Shown one piece after another: positions 1-8,875 of a stretch of DNA of 64,000 nucleotides. The position numbers and the translations under genes are program-made. Location of the stretch: positions 89,742-153,741 of the forward strand of contig JAIQFC010000013.1 in the NCBI GenBank assembly GCA_020073465.1, read 5' to 3'. Source of the stretch: Terriglobia bacterium. GTDB lineage: Bacteria > Acidobacteriota > Terriglobia > Terriglobales > Acidobacteriaceae. Position 1 is the first letter of the stretch. Each line of letters begins with the position of its first letter. The notes under the pieces are model-generated. The model saw only the letters and a program-made list of their open reading frames with translations, was not told the DNA's origin and searched no databases.

Positions 1-2
1 TA

Positions 3-3000
3 CTGGCGGGCTTCGCCGCGGCGCGCGTATTGATGTGGTCGGATTCGCTCCCGCTGCGCGTGGCCTTGGAGGTTGGCTACCGGATTGTCCTGGTGACGGC
101 GGCAATTGCATTGGTGCGTGCGCGACGCGGCCGTTGGGAACTGGGAACGTGGGCGCTGGCACTGGGTTTGCCGTTCCTGCACCTGGCTTGGGGACCTTTC
201 ACGAATCAGGTTCCGGCCGCAGTCTGGGTGGCGGCAGAAATCCTGCTTGGCCTGAGCATGCTGCTGGTGGTATTCGACCAGGCAAAGGCGCGGACGCGGC
301 GGCTGAGAGTGACGCACGCCTTGACGGCGGGAATCGCAAGCGCACAGCAGTACGGCAACATGGTTCAGACGGCACTGCAGGAATTGCAGCGCGTGACCAA
401 GACGAAGGCCGCGTGGTTCCGCCTGGTAGAAGGCGGACACATGGTTGCGACGCACGCGGTTGGCGTGTCCGGGGACTTCCTGCGGGATGCAGGCTTCGCA
501 CAAGTTACAGAAGACGTGTCGCGAATGCTGGAGAAGGCACAGGCCCGGGTGGTGAAGACTGATCAGGCGGATCCGGAGAGTCCGGCGTGCCTGGAGGCGG
601 AGAAGATTCGCCAGGTCGTGATGCTGCCGGTGGTGGGTAAGAAGTCGCCGATCGGCCTCCTGCTCTTGGGGAGTTCGCGGACGATTGGCTGGACTCCCGA
701 GGAACTGGAGTTTCTGCAGACCTGTGCGCAACAGCTGGCCATCGCAGTGGAGAACTTCCGGCTGCTGGAACAGGTGCTGCGCTCCCAGCGGCAGTGGATG
801 AATACGTTTGATTCGATCCACGATATCATCCTGGCGCACGACGAAGACTACCGGATTATCAAAGCCAACCAGGTGCTGCTGGAGCACGTGGGGCAGGCAA
901 CAGCGGACGTGCTGGGGAACACGTGCGAGTCAGTGCTGCCGCACGGGTTTGGGGAGTGGACGGGGTGTCCGTACTGCGCCATGGGCGGAGACGACGAGTT
1001 CACGGAGGGCGCCGACCCCTGCTTTGGCGGGTTCTCGGTGGTTTCCACGTCATCGTATAGCGAGCAAGGAAGCCCGCAAAAAGGAATCATCCACGTTGTA
1101 CGGGACATTACGGATCGGCGCTCCGCGGAAGAAAAGTACCGCTTGCTGTTTGAACAGGTGCAGGAAGGTGTGTACGTCGCGACCCCAGCGGGTCAGATTC
1201 TCGACTGTAACGACGCATTCGTGCACATGTTGGGGTATGCCACACGAGAAGAGTTGCTGGTGCTTAATCTGAACACGGACATTTGCGTCGATCCCAACCA
1301 GCGGGAGAGCTTCCGGAAAGAGATCGAGACGCACAACTATGTGCGCAACTTCGAAGTGACGCTGCGGCGAAAGGATGGAACGATTCTGCTGGCGGCGGAG
1401 AGCAGCTTTGCGACGCGAGATTCGGTGGGGAGCATCGAGCGCTATCAGGGTTTTGTACTCGATATGACGGAGAAGCGGCGCGCGGAAGAAGAAATGCGGC
1501 GCCGGAATCGCGAATTGAACGCGCTGAACGCGATGGCAGTGGTGGCGACACAGTCGTTCGACCTGGACGAAATTCTGAACCTGACGCTGCGGCAGGTGGT
1601 TTCGCTTTTCGGGGGGGAGAGCGGATCGGTCTATTTGTCCGACACCGATGCTCCGACGTACCGGCGCCGGGCAGCTTGGGGACCGCGGAGCCGGGACAAG
1701 AACCGGCCGGCAGAAATCTCTTTCCCCGACGGTTTTGGCGATCTGGTGATGCGCTCGCGTACGGAGGTGATCACAGCAGAATATCTTCCCCACCTGCCGG
1801 CGCAAGTCGCAGACTTCATCCGCTCGGATGCGGACCGGGCGTGGATCTGGGTGCTGTTCTGGGGCAAGGACGCACCGACCGGCATCATGGGGCTGTGCAG
1901 CCAACTGGGATACGAATACTCCAGCAATGAAGAGAACCTCATGGTGGCCATCAGCCGGCAGTTGGCTACGACCATTGAGAAGGTCCGGCTGTACGAAGAA
2001 ACCTGCCGGGCCTACGAAGACCTGCGCAAGACGCAGGAGCAGCTGCTGCAGAGCGAGAAGATGTCGGCGGTCGGCCAGCTTATTGCCGGCGTGGCGCATG
2101 AACTCAACAACCCGCTAACCGCCATTCTGGGATATGCACAACTGCTCGAGAGCGAGGGCCTGAGCGAGCGGGCGACAGATTACGTTGGCAAGCTCTTCAA
2201 GCAGGCGCAGCGGACGCATCGCGTGGTACAGAACCTGCTGTCGTTCGCGCGGCAAAGGAAGCCGGAGCGTGATGAAGTCGATATTCGGAAGGTGCTTGAT
2301 GAGACCTTGGCCCTGCGCGACTACGATCTGAAAATCAACAACATCAGCGTCGAGCGGGAGGCGCCAAGTGAGCCTTTGGCGGTGGTTGCTGACCCGCACC
2401 AGATCGAACAGGTGTTCCTGAACATCATCAACAATGCGGTGGACGCGATTCTGGAAACGGGGCGGGCTGGCAAGCTGAAAATTCGCGTCTATTCCGAGAA
2501 CGGGCACGTCTGCACGCAGTTCGCGGATGACGGGCCCGGTTTGAAAGATCCCAAGCGTATTTTCGATCCGTTCTACACCACCAAGAGTGTGGGCAAAGGC
2601 ACTGGATTGGGGCTCAGCATTTGCTACGGCATTGTGAAGGAGCACGGCGGCGACATCACCGCGCGCAATGGAGCAGAGGGCGGAGCGATCATTGAAGTGC
2701 GACTACCGGTTGCGGCCCAAGTGGACGCATCGCCGGAAGTGGTAGCTACCACTCCACGGCGCCGTGAAGGAGCCATCGATGGCCGGGTGCTGTTGATGGA
2801 GGAAGAAGAGGGCGTGCTTGAGTTTGAACGCGACGTCCTGGCCGGGGCCGGAGCGAGCGTGGTGACCGCACGCAAGAGCCAGGATGTGAAAGCGCGTATG
2901 CTTTCCGAACCGTTTGACGCGGTAATCATGAACGGGAAGATCCCCGGGGATTGGAACGTCAAAGAGGCCTATTCCTGGCTGAAACAGAATTGCCCGGGAA

Positions 3001-3176
3001 TGGAAAAACATCTTCTGTTTACGTTCTCGCACAGCGTCGAGCAGGGAGAGACCCGGACCTTCCTGCAAGAGAACAACGTTCCTTGCTTGGTAAAACCCTT
3101 CGAGGTTGCGGACCTGATCTCGCAGGCGCGGCGGTTGCTGCAAAAAGCCGCGACGGCTGCAGCTTCAGCGAGCTAA
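3..3176 (+). CDS. Hybrid sensor histidine kinase (GAF-PAS-PAS-GAF-HK-pseudoreceiver), 5' end outside window
   Basis: A membrane-anchored sensor kinase. The frame is open to the window edge upstream of the TTG-ATG at 30-35, and the residues before it are still hydrophobic, so the true start probably lies outside. Counting from position 30, residues 1-90 hold about three membrane helices. GAF (about 105-245), PAS (about 262-365, cysteine-rich), PAS (about 375-490) and GAF (about 505-660) follow. The HisKA H-box has the phospho-acceptor at H690 (VAHELNNPLTAILGY), and the HATPase has an N-box (NIINNAVDAI) and G-boxes (DDGPGL, GKGTGLGLS). The C-terminal receiver-like domain (about 925-1040) keeps the Lys-Pro-Phe motif but has Asn (N968) where the phosphorylated Asp should be. 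No response regulator gene is adjacent and the signal is unknown. Confidence 0.93.
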   Translation: MAGFAAARVLMWSDSLPLRVALEVGYRIVLVTAAIALVRARRGRWELGTWALALGLPFLHLAWGPFTNQVPAAVWVAAEILLGLSMLLVVFDQAKARTRRLRVTHALTAGIASAQQYGNMVQTALQELQRVTKTKAAWFRLVEGGHMVATHAVGVSGDFLRDAGFAQVTEDVSRMLEKAQARVVKTDQADPESPACLEAEKIRQVVMLPVVGKKSPIGLLLLGSSRTIGWTPEELEFLQTCAQQLAIAVENFRLLEQVLRSQRQWMNTFDSIHDIILAHDEDYRIIKANQVLLEHVGQATADVLGNTCESVLPHGFGEWTGCPYCAMGGDDEFTEGADPCFGGFSVVSTSSYSEQGSPQKGIIHVVRDITDRRSAEEKYRLLFEQVQEGVYVATPAGQILDCNDAFVHMLGYATREELLVLNLNTDICVDPNQRESFRKEIETHNYVRNFEVTLRRKDGTILLAAESSFATRDSVGSIERYQGFVLDMTEKRRAEEEMRRRNRELNALNAMAVVATQSFDLDEILNLTLRQVVSLFGGESGSVYLSDTDAPTYRRRAAWGPRSRDKNRPAEISFPDGFGDLVMRSRTEVITAEYLPHLPAQVADFIRSDADRAWIWVLFWGKDAPTGIMGLCSQLGYEYSSNEENLMVAISRQLATTIEKVRLYEETCRAYEDLRKTQEQLLQSEKMSAVGQLIAGVAHELNNPLTAILGYAQLLESEGLSERATDYVGKLFKQAQRTHRVVQNLLSFARQRKPERDEVDIRKVLDETLALRDYDLKINNISVEREAPSEPLAVVADPHQIEQVFLNIINNAVDAILETGRAGKLKIRVYSENGHVCTQFADDGPGLKDPKRIFDPFYTTKSVGKGTGLGLSICYGIVKEHGGDITARNGAEGGAIIEVRLPVAAQVDASPEVVATTPRRREGAIDGRVLLMEEEEGVLEFERDVLAGAGASVVTARKSQDVKARMLSEPFDAVIMNGKIPGDWNVKEAYSWLKQNCPGMEKHLLFTFSHSVEQGETRTFLQENNVPCLVKPFEVADLISQARRLLQKAATAAASAS

Positions 3177-3303
3177 GATAACCTGGATCCTTCCTGCTCC
3201 AACTGCTCGCGAGCTACAGCCGAACCGGCAGGATCATGGCATTCCGCATCCGATTCTCCGAGAATGAGTTCGCTTCCGACCGTGTCCGGTTTATAGTCAG
3301 CGG

Positions 3304-3766
3304 ATGGCCGATCGCGGTTACCCTGCCCTGCAAAAGATGGTAAGACCGGTGCCGCACGGAGTAACGGCGGTTGGCATCTTCTTGTGTTTCGGGGCCGCCA
3401 TGGCTGCTCTGGCTGGGGTGACACTAGCCCGGCCAGGCACGCTCCTCGATCGCGCGTGGGCTCTCAATCTGCCGGCTTACCGGCAGCTCGCGCCGCTCGG
3501 CAGGGGAATCGGCGCTCTCTTTCTTACCCTCAGCGCGGGCCCTGGCAATGGCCGCGACGGGGTGGTTCAGACGGCGTCTTTGGGGATGGAGACTGGCCGT
3601 CGTGATCATCGCAACCCAAGTGCTCGGAGATCTGGTGAATCTCGTCCGGGGTGATTTCCTTCGCGGCGGGGTAGGATTCTTCATCGCGGGCGCGCTCCTG
3701 CTGTATCTATTGAGTGCCAGAGTGAGAGCTGTTTTCCACAGCGGAACAGCCTCGAACGTTATGTGA
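3304..3766 (+). pseudogene. Small polytopic membrane protein, single frameshift
   Basis: Two overlapping frames together encode one small hydrophobic protein of about 153 residues. The first frame (from ATG 3304) covers the N-terminal helix, a PGTLLDRAWALN motif and the start of the second helix. After about 3533-3545 the continuation lies in the next frame and ends at TGA 3766 (RRRLWGWRLAV, then GDLVNLVRGD, then a last helix). The order helix - LDR/W/N motif - helix - WGW - GD - helix resembles a small uncharacterised membrane protein family, known to me only from general pattern. One extra base, or two missing, in the GC-rich run near 3535 would explain it. Either a real frameshift or a sequencing error is possible. 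Confidence 0.6.
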
Positions 3767-3915
3767 CGGGGTCAAAGAGCATGTCATAGAGTCCTAGACC
3801 CGATCGCGCACATCGATCCTGACGCTCTCCTCGAAAACCGGTGCTGGCAGAACACAACACGTTCAAGAGCAGTCGCCCGTTCGAGCAGCTACTACACGTT
3901 CGGCGGGCAAACAAT

Positions 3916-5127
3916 TCACATGCTTTGATATCGAGTTGTCGGTGCGATCGGAGTTTTGAACACCACCCTGAGTAAGGGGGGAGCAATAAGTGTGGTGGCA
4001 ATTGACATGAAGACGACGGTGTCGTAGATGCTCTGACCAATGACGCCCAGCGAAAGGCCAATCTGTGCCACGACCATGCCAACTTCTCCGCGCGGGATCA
4101 TCCCGACGCCAATGCGTGCCGAGTCTGGCCATCCGAGACGATAGGACGCGAGTGCGCAACCCACGAACTTGGAGAGCACTGCGGCCGTGACGATCAGAAG
4201 AGCAAGCGCGACAGTCGGCCAGCTGGCAAATGTAGCCAGATTCAAGTGAAGACCGATGCCCACGAGGAAAAAAGGCACTAGCAGCTCCGTTACCCCCTGT
4301 GCCAGATCATGCACTCGGTCTTCGACGCTTCCAGATAGCGCCAAACCTGCAAGGAAGGCCCCTATTGTCGCGGCGACCCCTGCATAGACGGCCAACACGG
4401 ACAGCGCAAAAAGTAAAACCAGGGCGGCAGCGAACTGCGCTTCTCCTGCATGCAGCTTTTGATTGATGTTTGGGATCACCCTCCCCATGGTTCTTGTACC
4501 CCACTTCAACACAAGCCAAGTGAATCCGACCGCCAAGGTAGCCGTCAGAGCAAGTTCCACGAGGTTGACTTTCCCCTTCGCGAGACTGCTAACCACGGCC
4601 AGTATGAGCAACCCCAGGACGTCATCGATGACCGCTGCGCCCAGAATGATCTTGCTTGCCCTTTCCTGCAGCAAGCCTTTCGCGGCTAGAACTTGCGCGG
4701 TGATTCCTACACTAGTCGCCACCAGGGCGGCACCAACAAAGATGGATTCGATCCGGGGTTTACCCCAAATTGAGAGGAGACCCCAACCAGCAAGGAATGG
4801 AACGGCCACTCCAAGAGTGGCCACCAAGGTTGCGGTTCGACCGCTCTTGATCAAGTCAGTTGATTTCACCTCCAGCCCCACATTGAACAAAAGGAACATG
4901 ACGCCAAGCTGACCGAGAGCTGCGAGAAAGTCGTTCGGCGCCATCCAGCCGAGTACCCTTGGCCCAATCAGTACGCCGGCGAGAATCTGCCCCACTATTC
5001 CTGGCTGTTTGAGACGTTCGAAGATCTCATCCAGGAGCTTCGCCGAGCCGAAAACCATAAGCATCTCAAGAGGCAGGGTCACCTGCTCGTGGCCGCCGCT
5101 CATAAAGAAAACCAGGAATGAATGCAT
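3916..5127 (-). CDS. CPA2-type cation:proton antiporter (KefB/NapA-like membrane domain)
   Basis: A 403-residue integral membrane protein that should exchange Na+ or K+ for H+ across the inner membrane. It has the CPA2 pattern: an N-terminal LKQPGIVGQILAGVLIGP segment, about 12 hydrophobic segments, and AAVIDDVLGLLIL with the paired acidic residues of the ion site. A conserved IPRGEVGMVVAQIG segment lies near the C-terminus. There is no TrkA-N/KTN regulatory domain after the membrane part. ATG 5127 was chosen; an internal ATG at 5100 (MSGGHEQ) fits the family N-terminus equally well and neither has a strong ribosome site. It is followed on the same strand by nothing obvious, and an ArsR-type regulator lies upstream. 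Confidence 0.88.
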   Translation of the reverse strand: MHSFLVFFMSGGHEQVTLPLEMLMVFGSAKLLDEIFERLKQPGIVGQILAGVLIGPRVLGWMAPNDFLAALGQLGVMFLLFNVGLEVKSTDLIKSGRTATLVATLGVAVPFLAGWGLLSIWGKPRIESIFVGAALVATSVGITAQVLAAKGLLQERASKIILGAAVIDDVLGLLILAVVSSLAKGKVNLVELALTATLAVGFTWLVLKWGTRTMGRVIPNINQKLHAGEAQFAAALVLLFALSVLAVYAGVAATIGAFLAGLALSGSVEDRVHDLAQGVTELLVPFFLVGIGLHLNLATFASWPTVALALLIVTAAVLSKFVGCALASYRLGWPDSARIGVGMIPRGEVGMVVAQIGLSLGVIGQSIYDTVVFMSIATTLIAPPLLRVVFKTPIAPTTRYQSM

Positions 5128-5278
5128 CACTATTTTGAACCTCACCCCAATCCCCGCCTTACCGTAACACAGAGGGATATTGCGCAGCTTCAGCACCATG
5201 AAGTCTGCACGTGTGAATTCTGAAAAGTCGCGACTAGGTTCTGAGTCGGGGCTTCCGATTCCGGTTCAGGAAGAAATT

Positions 5279-5638
5279 CTAGAGTTTGGTACGAAGTGTC
5301 TTTACCAGCCGGCGGAGTGCGCCCTCGTTACGGCGGTACCAACGCCATTGGCCACGTTTGACGGCCTCGACGAGGCCGGCTTTTGTAAGAATGGCCATGT
5401 GATGGGAGATGGTGGGCTGGGAGAGATGCATGCGCTCCTGGATGTCGCCGGCACAGAGGCAGGGATTTTTTCCAGGCAGGCCTTGCGAGTTTCTTTCCGG
5501 GGACCGCGGCGCGCGGGGCGCCTGGCGGTCGCCCGGCGAGGGTGCCGATGCTGCGGCTTGCTTGAGCGCTCGCAGGATGCGGCGGCGTGTGGGATCGGAA
5601 ATGGCGTCGAGGGTGCGGTCGAGGGCGTCGGTGGCCAT
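5279..5638 (-). CDS. ArsR/SmtB-family winged-helix transcriptional regulator with inserted linker
   Basis: A 119-residue DNA-binding regulator. The N-terminal helix (LDAISDPTRRRILRALK) and the recognition region (LSQPTISHHMAILTKAGLV, then KRGQWRWYR in the wing) are typical of ArsR. Between them, at about residues 28-60, sits a roughly 30-residue Pro/Arg/Ser-rich stretch that ordinary ArsR proteins lack. A Cys-Leu-Cys lies right before the helix-turn-helix (residues about 60-62), near where some ArsR proteins bind metal. Target and ligand are unknown; the antiporter gene 150 bp downstream on the same strand is a possible target. ATG 5638 is the only sensible start. Confidence 0.85.
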   Translation of the reverse strand: MATDALDRTLDAISDPTRRRILRALKQAAASAPSPGDRQAPRAPRSPERNSQGLPGKNPCLCAGDIQERMHLSQPTISHHMAILTKAGLVEAVKRGQWRWYRRNEGALRRLVKTLRTKL

Positions 5639-5804
5639 GCGTGTAGTTACGAATAGCTGGGAAATTGATGGATGTCAATCTAAAGAATGATTGAATCTGA
5701 TTGTCGCCCTGAAACGCGGCTCAGTCGTTTGCGGGGAATGTCGGAAATTGCGAATTCAATCAATAGTCAACAATCACGAAATCGACAATTGCACTCGCGT
5801 TGAC

Positions 5805-6404
5805 CTACTTCTTCAATATTGGGTTGTAACCGTCGCTGATCAGGCGGGCACGCATGGCCTCGGCTTCTTTGATGTCGGTGAAGGGGCCGACTTGGACGTG
5901 GAACAGCTTGTCGGCGGTTGAGGTTGCAGCTACGAAAGCCGGGTACTGCTTCTTCTTGAGCGCGTCCACCAGGGCCTCCGCGTCCTCCTGCTTGCTTACC
6001 GCGGCCACCTGGACGAAATAACCAGCAGAGGGCAGAGTGGTCATCGGGTCGGGCGTAGCGGCTGCCGGTGCCGCAGTTTGAGCGGGCGCGGAATTTGCCG
6101 GGGCTGAGTTGCTGGCAGGTTTGGGCTCAGACGCGGGAGTAAGTTCGGGATTCGCATCCTTCTGCTCGACAGCCTTGTAGAAGGTCATGGGAGGCTGTGA
6201 GGTACTGTTGGCAGAAGATTTCGTCTTTGTCGGTGCGGGTTGCGGCGACAGAGCGGCGCTGGCGGTGGAAATTCCCGGCTCCGACTTGCGCCCAAGCGAG
6301 TAGCCGACGGCAAAGAAGGTGGCGCAGATGGCCACCAGGCCAAAGAACAGGACCAGCAACTTGCCTGTGCCCAGCGTGATTTCGGTGTCTTGTGCGGATG
6401 CCAT
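5805..6404 (-). CDS. SPOR-domain envelope protein
   Basis: A 199-residue single-pass membrane protein. One helix lies at about residues 14-38 (KLLVLFFGLVAICATFFAVG), followed by a long Ala/Pro/Ser/Lys-rich linker. A C-terminal SPOR domain occupies about 122-199 (GYFVQVAAVSKQEDAEALV, then LFHVQVGPFTDIKEAEAMR). SPOR domains bind denuded peptidoglycan at division septa, so a role in the cell wall or division is likely. It is the last gene of a same-strand run ndh-nfeD-slipin-SPOR, separated from the slipin gene by a palindromic repeat that could reduce read-through. Confidence 0.9.
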   Translation of the reverse strand: MASAQDTEITLGTGKLLVLFFGLVAICATFFAVGYSLGRKSEPGISTASAALSPQPAPTKTKSSANSTSQPPMTFYKAVEQKDANPELTPASEPKPASNSAPANSAPAQTAAPAAATPDPMTTLPSAGYFVQVAAVSKQEDAEALVDALKKKQYPAFVAATSTADKLFHVQVGPFTDIKEAEAMRARLISDGYNPILKK

Positions 6405-6449
6405 AAATCACTCCACGAAAACTTCGGGCCGTTTGCGCGAACCTCAGGA

Positions 6450-6493
6450 ATCCCCGCCCTCTCGCAGAAAACGCGAGAAGGACGGGGCACCCT
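6450..6493. repeat. GC-rich palindromic repeat, family A
   Basis: An imperfect palindrome with arms CCCCGCCCTCTCGC and GCGAGAAGGACGGGG around a short AT-containing loop, ending in GGGCACC-type flank. The same arms recur at 9201-9245, at 62168-62211 and partly at 63733-63790. It lies just downstream of the slipin stop codon and upstream of the SPOR gene, and as RNA it would form a long hairpin. No T-run follows, so it is more likely a dispersed repeat than a classical terminator. Confidence 0.85.
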
Positions 6494-6501
6494 CGTCGTT
6501 C

Positions 6502-7293
6502 CTATGCGGTCTTCGCCGGTGTTCCTCCTTCAGGCTTCAGAAGCTTTTGGATTCCTGAGAAGAAATCCACCGGGACAGGGAAGACTACGGTCGTGTTCTT
6601 TTCCACACCGATCTCGGTCAGGGTCTGCAAATAGCGGAGCTGGACGCTCACAGGTTCGGTGGCCAGCAGGTGTGCGGCATCGACCAGACGCTGCGCGGCT
6701 GAGAACTCGCCTTCGGCGTGAATGATCTTGGAACGCTTCTCGCGCTCGGCTTCGGCCTGCTTGGCCATGGCGCGCAGCATCGACTCCGGCATGTCCACCT
6801 GCTTGACTTCGACATTGACGACCTTCACGCCCCAAGGGGCAGTGTGGGTGTCGAGAATGCTCTGCAGGCGGAGATTGATCTTTTCCCGATGGGCCAGAAG
6901 TTCGTCGAGTTCCTGCTCGCCGAGGACCGAGCGCAATGTGGTTTGGGCGAATTGCGAGGTCTGGTACACGTAGTTGGAAACTTCGACAACCGCCTTGCTG
7001 GGATCAATGACCCGCAGGAAGATTACGGCGTTGACCTTCAGCGTGACGTTGTCGCGCGTGATGATGTCCTGCGGAGGAACTTCGAGGGCCTCCTGGCGCA
7101 GGGACACGCGCACCATGCGGTCGATAGGCGCGAATACAAGGATGATGCCGGGGCCTTTGGCGCTGGACAGCAAGCGCCCGAGGCGGAAGATGACACCGCG
7201 TTCGTACTCGGCAAGGATCTTGATGGAACTAAGCAGGTAGATGACAACGATAACAATGGCAATTGTAGTGAAGCCGAACCCAAGCACTTCCAT
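6502..7293 (-). CDS. Slipin (SPFH/band 7/stomatin-like membrane protein)
   Basis: A 263-residue prokaryotic stomatin homologue that should assemble into large membrane-anchored rings. It has an N-terminal helix (about residues 7-25). The slipin motif EYERGVIFRLGRL follows, then the SPFH core (EVPPQDIITRDNVTLKVNAV), the helical region with GEQELDELLAHREKI, and VKVVNVEVKQVDMP. ATG 7293 is chosen because GGAGG lies five bases upstream; a GTG at 7305 is also in frame. It is directly downstream of nfeD on the same strand. That is the classic nfeD-slipin pair, in which the NfeD protease and the slipin are thought to act together in membrane quality control. Confidence 0.95.
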   Translation of the reverse strand: MEVLGFGFTTIAIVIVVIYLLSSIKILAEYERGVIFRLGRLLSSAKGPGIILVFAPIDRMVRVSLRQEALEVPPQDIITRDNVTLKVNAVIFLRVIDPSKAVVEVSNYVYQTSQFAQTTLRSVLGEQELDELLAHREKINLRLQSILDTHTAPWGVKVVNVEVKQVDMPESMLRAMAKQAEAEREKRSKIIHAEGEFSAAQRLVDAAHLLATEPVSVQLRYLQTLTEIGVEKNTTVVFPVPVDFFSGIQKLLKPEGGTPAKTA

Positions 7294-7505
7294 GGATACC
7301 TCCACGCAGGGAGCAGCAAGCGCTCCTCAAGCGGATTGTATAGCAGTGGGGCAGTGGCGGCGTGCAATTCGAAAGTGGAGTGGTTGCTTGGCTTGATACG
7401 CGGGGGGATCGAAATTCGCACAGGTCTGCAGCGGTGGGTGGTCTTCGCCCGGGCGGACAGCCGAGAGCCGGCCCTGAGCCTGCCGACTGGGCGGCTGTCC
7501 TGCAC

Positions 7506-8828
7506 TCAGATCACGGCAGCCGTGGGCTTGGGTGAGTGCGTAACGGACAGAGGATCTACCTGCAGGACGAGTCCGTCAACACTCCGCACGATTACAAGTT
7601 GACCTACGGGTAGAGTAGAGGACGAGACTGCGTCCCAGAGTTCGCCATGGACGAAGACTTTGCCCTGGGGGGAGAGCGTAGTTTGCGCTATGCCAGTTTC
7701 GCCCACCAGGCCTTGGACTCCGGTGACGACTTTGTTCCGTCGTGCCTTGAGGGCGATGCTCATCAGGAATGCCGTAATCAAACCCAGCGGAATGCTGACC
7801 GACAACGCGGTGACGAGGTGGACGCGCATTTCGGGGATGGGAGCGTCGACAAGCAGCAATCCTCCGATGGTGATCAAGGCGATGCCGCCAATGGTCAACA
7901 CGCCGTGGGTGGCGAACTTCGCTTCCGCAGCGAAGAGGGCAAAGGCGCCAAGAATCAGGACCAGCGCTGCAAAGCGGGTGGGGAGAAGGTTCAAGGCGAA
8001 GATCGCCAACAGGATGAAGACGACTCCGACAGTCCCGGGAATCACCGCGCCGGGATGATTGAACTCAATGTAGAGCGACAGCGCGCCGATCGCCAGAAGC
8101 AGGAAGGCGATATTGGGGTTCATCAGGTAGGCCAGGATGTGTTCTTTCAATGTCATGTCGAAGAAAACGACAGGCTGGCCGGTCAGTTTGAGAGTTGCCG
8201 TTTCACCGTTGAAGCGTTTGAAGCCCTTGCCCTCGGCCTGGCGAAAAAGATCTTCTTCGCTGGAGGCGACGTAGTCGATGAGGTGCTGCGAGAGTGCTTC
8301 CTGTTCGGTGAAGGACTTGGAGGCACGGACGGCACTTTCGGCTACGTCCACGTTGCGTCCACGCTTGGAGGCAACCGAGCGCATGAGCGCGGCCGCGTCG
8401 TTCTCCATCTTCTCCTTCATCACATCATCCAGTTTGCCGCCGCCCAGCACAACCGGGTGGGCCGCGCCGGCGTTCGTACCCGGCGCCATCGCGGCAATAT
8501 CGACCGATTCAAGAATGAAAAATCCCGCTGAACCTGCGCGGCTGCCACTGGGCGTAACGTAAAGAATCACCGGAACCTTCGAGGCAGTGATCTTTTCGAT
8601 AATGTTGCGGGTGGAGTCGATCAGGCCGCCCGGAGTATTCAGTTCGATCAGCAGCGCCTGGTCGTTGCGGCGTTGGGCTTCGTCAATGGCGCGGGAAATG
8701 TATTCCGCCGTGATGGGCTGGATCGTGTCATTGACGACGATCTTAAGAACCTCAGCAGAGGCGGAAAAGCAGAGGAGCGAAGCCGTTGCCAGCCAGAAAA
8801 CGAGACGCAGTATCAAGGTATTTCTCAT
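7506..8828 (-). CDS. nfeD: NfeD-family membrane serine protease
   Basis: A 440-residue protein. The signal peptide (residues 1-25, cleavage after SAS-A) is followed by a ClpP-like serine protease domain (about 27-235), about four membrane helices (about 235-350) and a C-terminal NfeD OB-fold domain (about 375-440). The oxyanion segment ELNTPGGLID and the nucleophile region SRAGSAG (Ser100) are intact. A lysine at about 140 (EKMEND) is placed for the Ser-Lys dyad. ATG 8828 is chosen because it starts the signal peptide; a longer frame reaches 8864. Partner of the slipin encoded 212 bp downstream, and 47 bp after the ndh stop, so an operon is likely. Confidence 0.94.
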   Translation of the reverse strand: MRNTLILRLVFWLATASLLCFSASAEVLKIVVNDTIQPITAEYISRAIDEAQRRNDQALLIELNTPGGLIDSTRNIIEKITASKVPVILYVTPSGSRAGSAGFFILESVDIAAMAPGTNAGAAHPVVLGGGKLDDVMKEKMENDAAALMRSVASKRGRNVDVAESAVRASKSFTEQEALSQHLIDYVASSEEDLFRQAEGKGFKRFNGETATLKLTGQPVVFFDMTLKEHILAYLMNPNIAFLLLAIGALSLYIEFNHPGAVIPGTVGVVFILLAIFALNLLPTRFAALVLILGAFALFAAEAKFATHGVLTIGGIALITIGGLLLVDAPIPEMRVHLVTALSVSIPLGLITAFLMSIALKARRNKVVTGVQGLVGETGIAQTTLSPQGKVFVHGELWDAVSSSTLPVGQLVIVRSVDGLVLQVDPLSVTHSPKPTAAVI

Positions 8829-8875
8829 AAGGACAGAGGGGCACGTGGCACGCTCCTCCACCAATATTCTTACTC

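Noticed and set aside
1050..2099. 349-codon minus-strand frame
   Set aside because: Antisense of the sensor kinase; sequence is of low coding quality.
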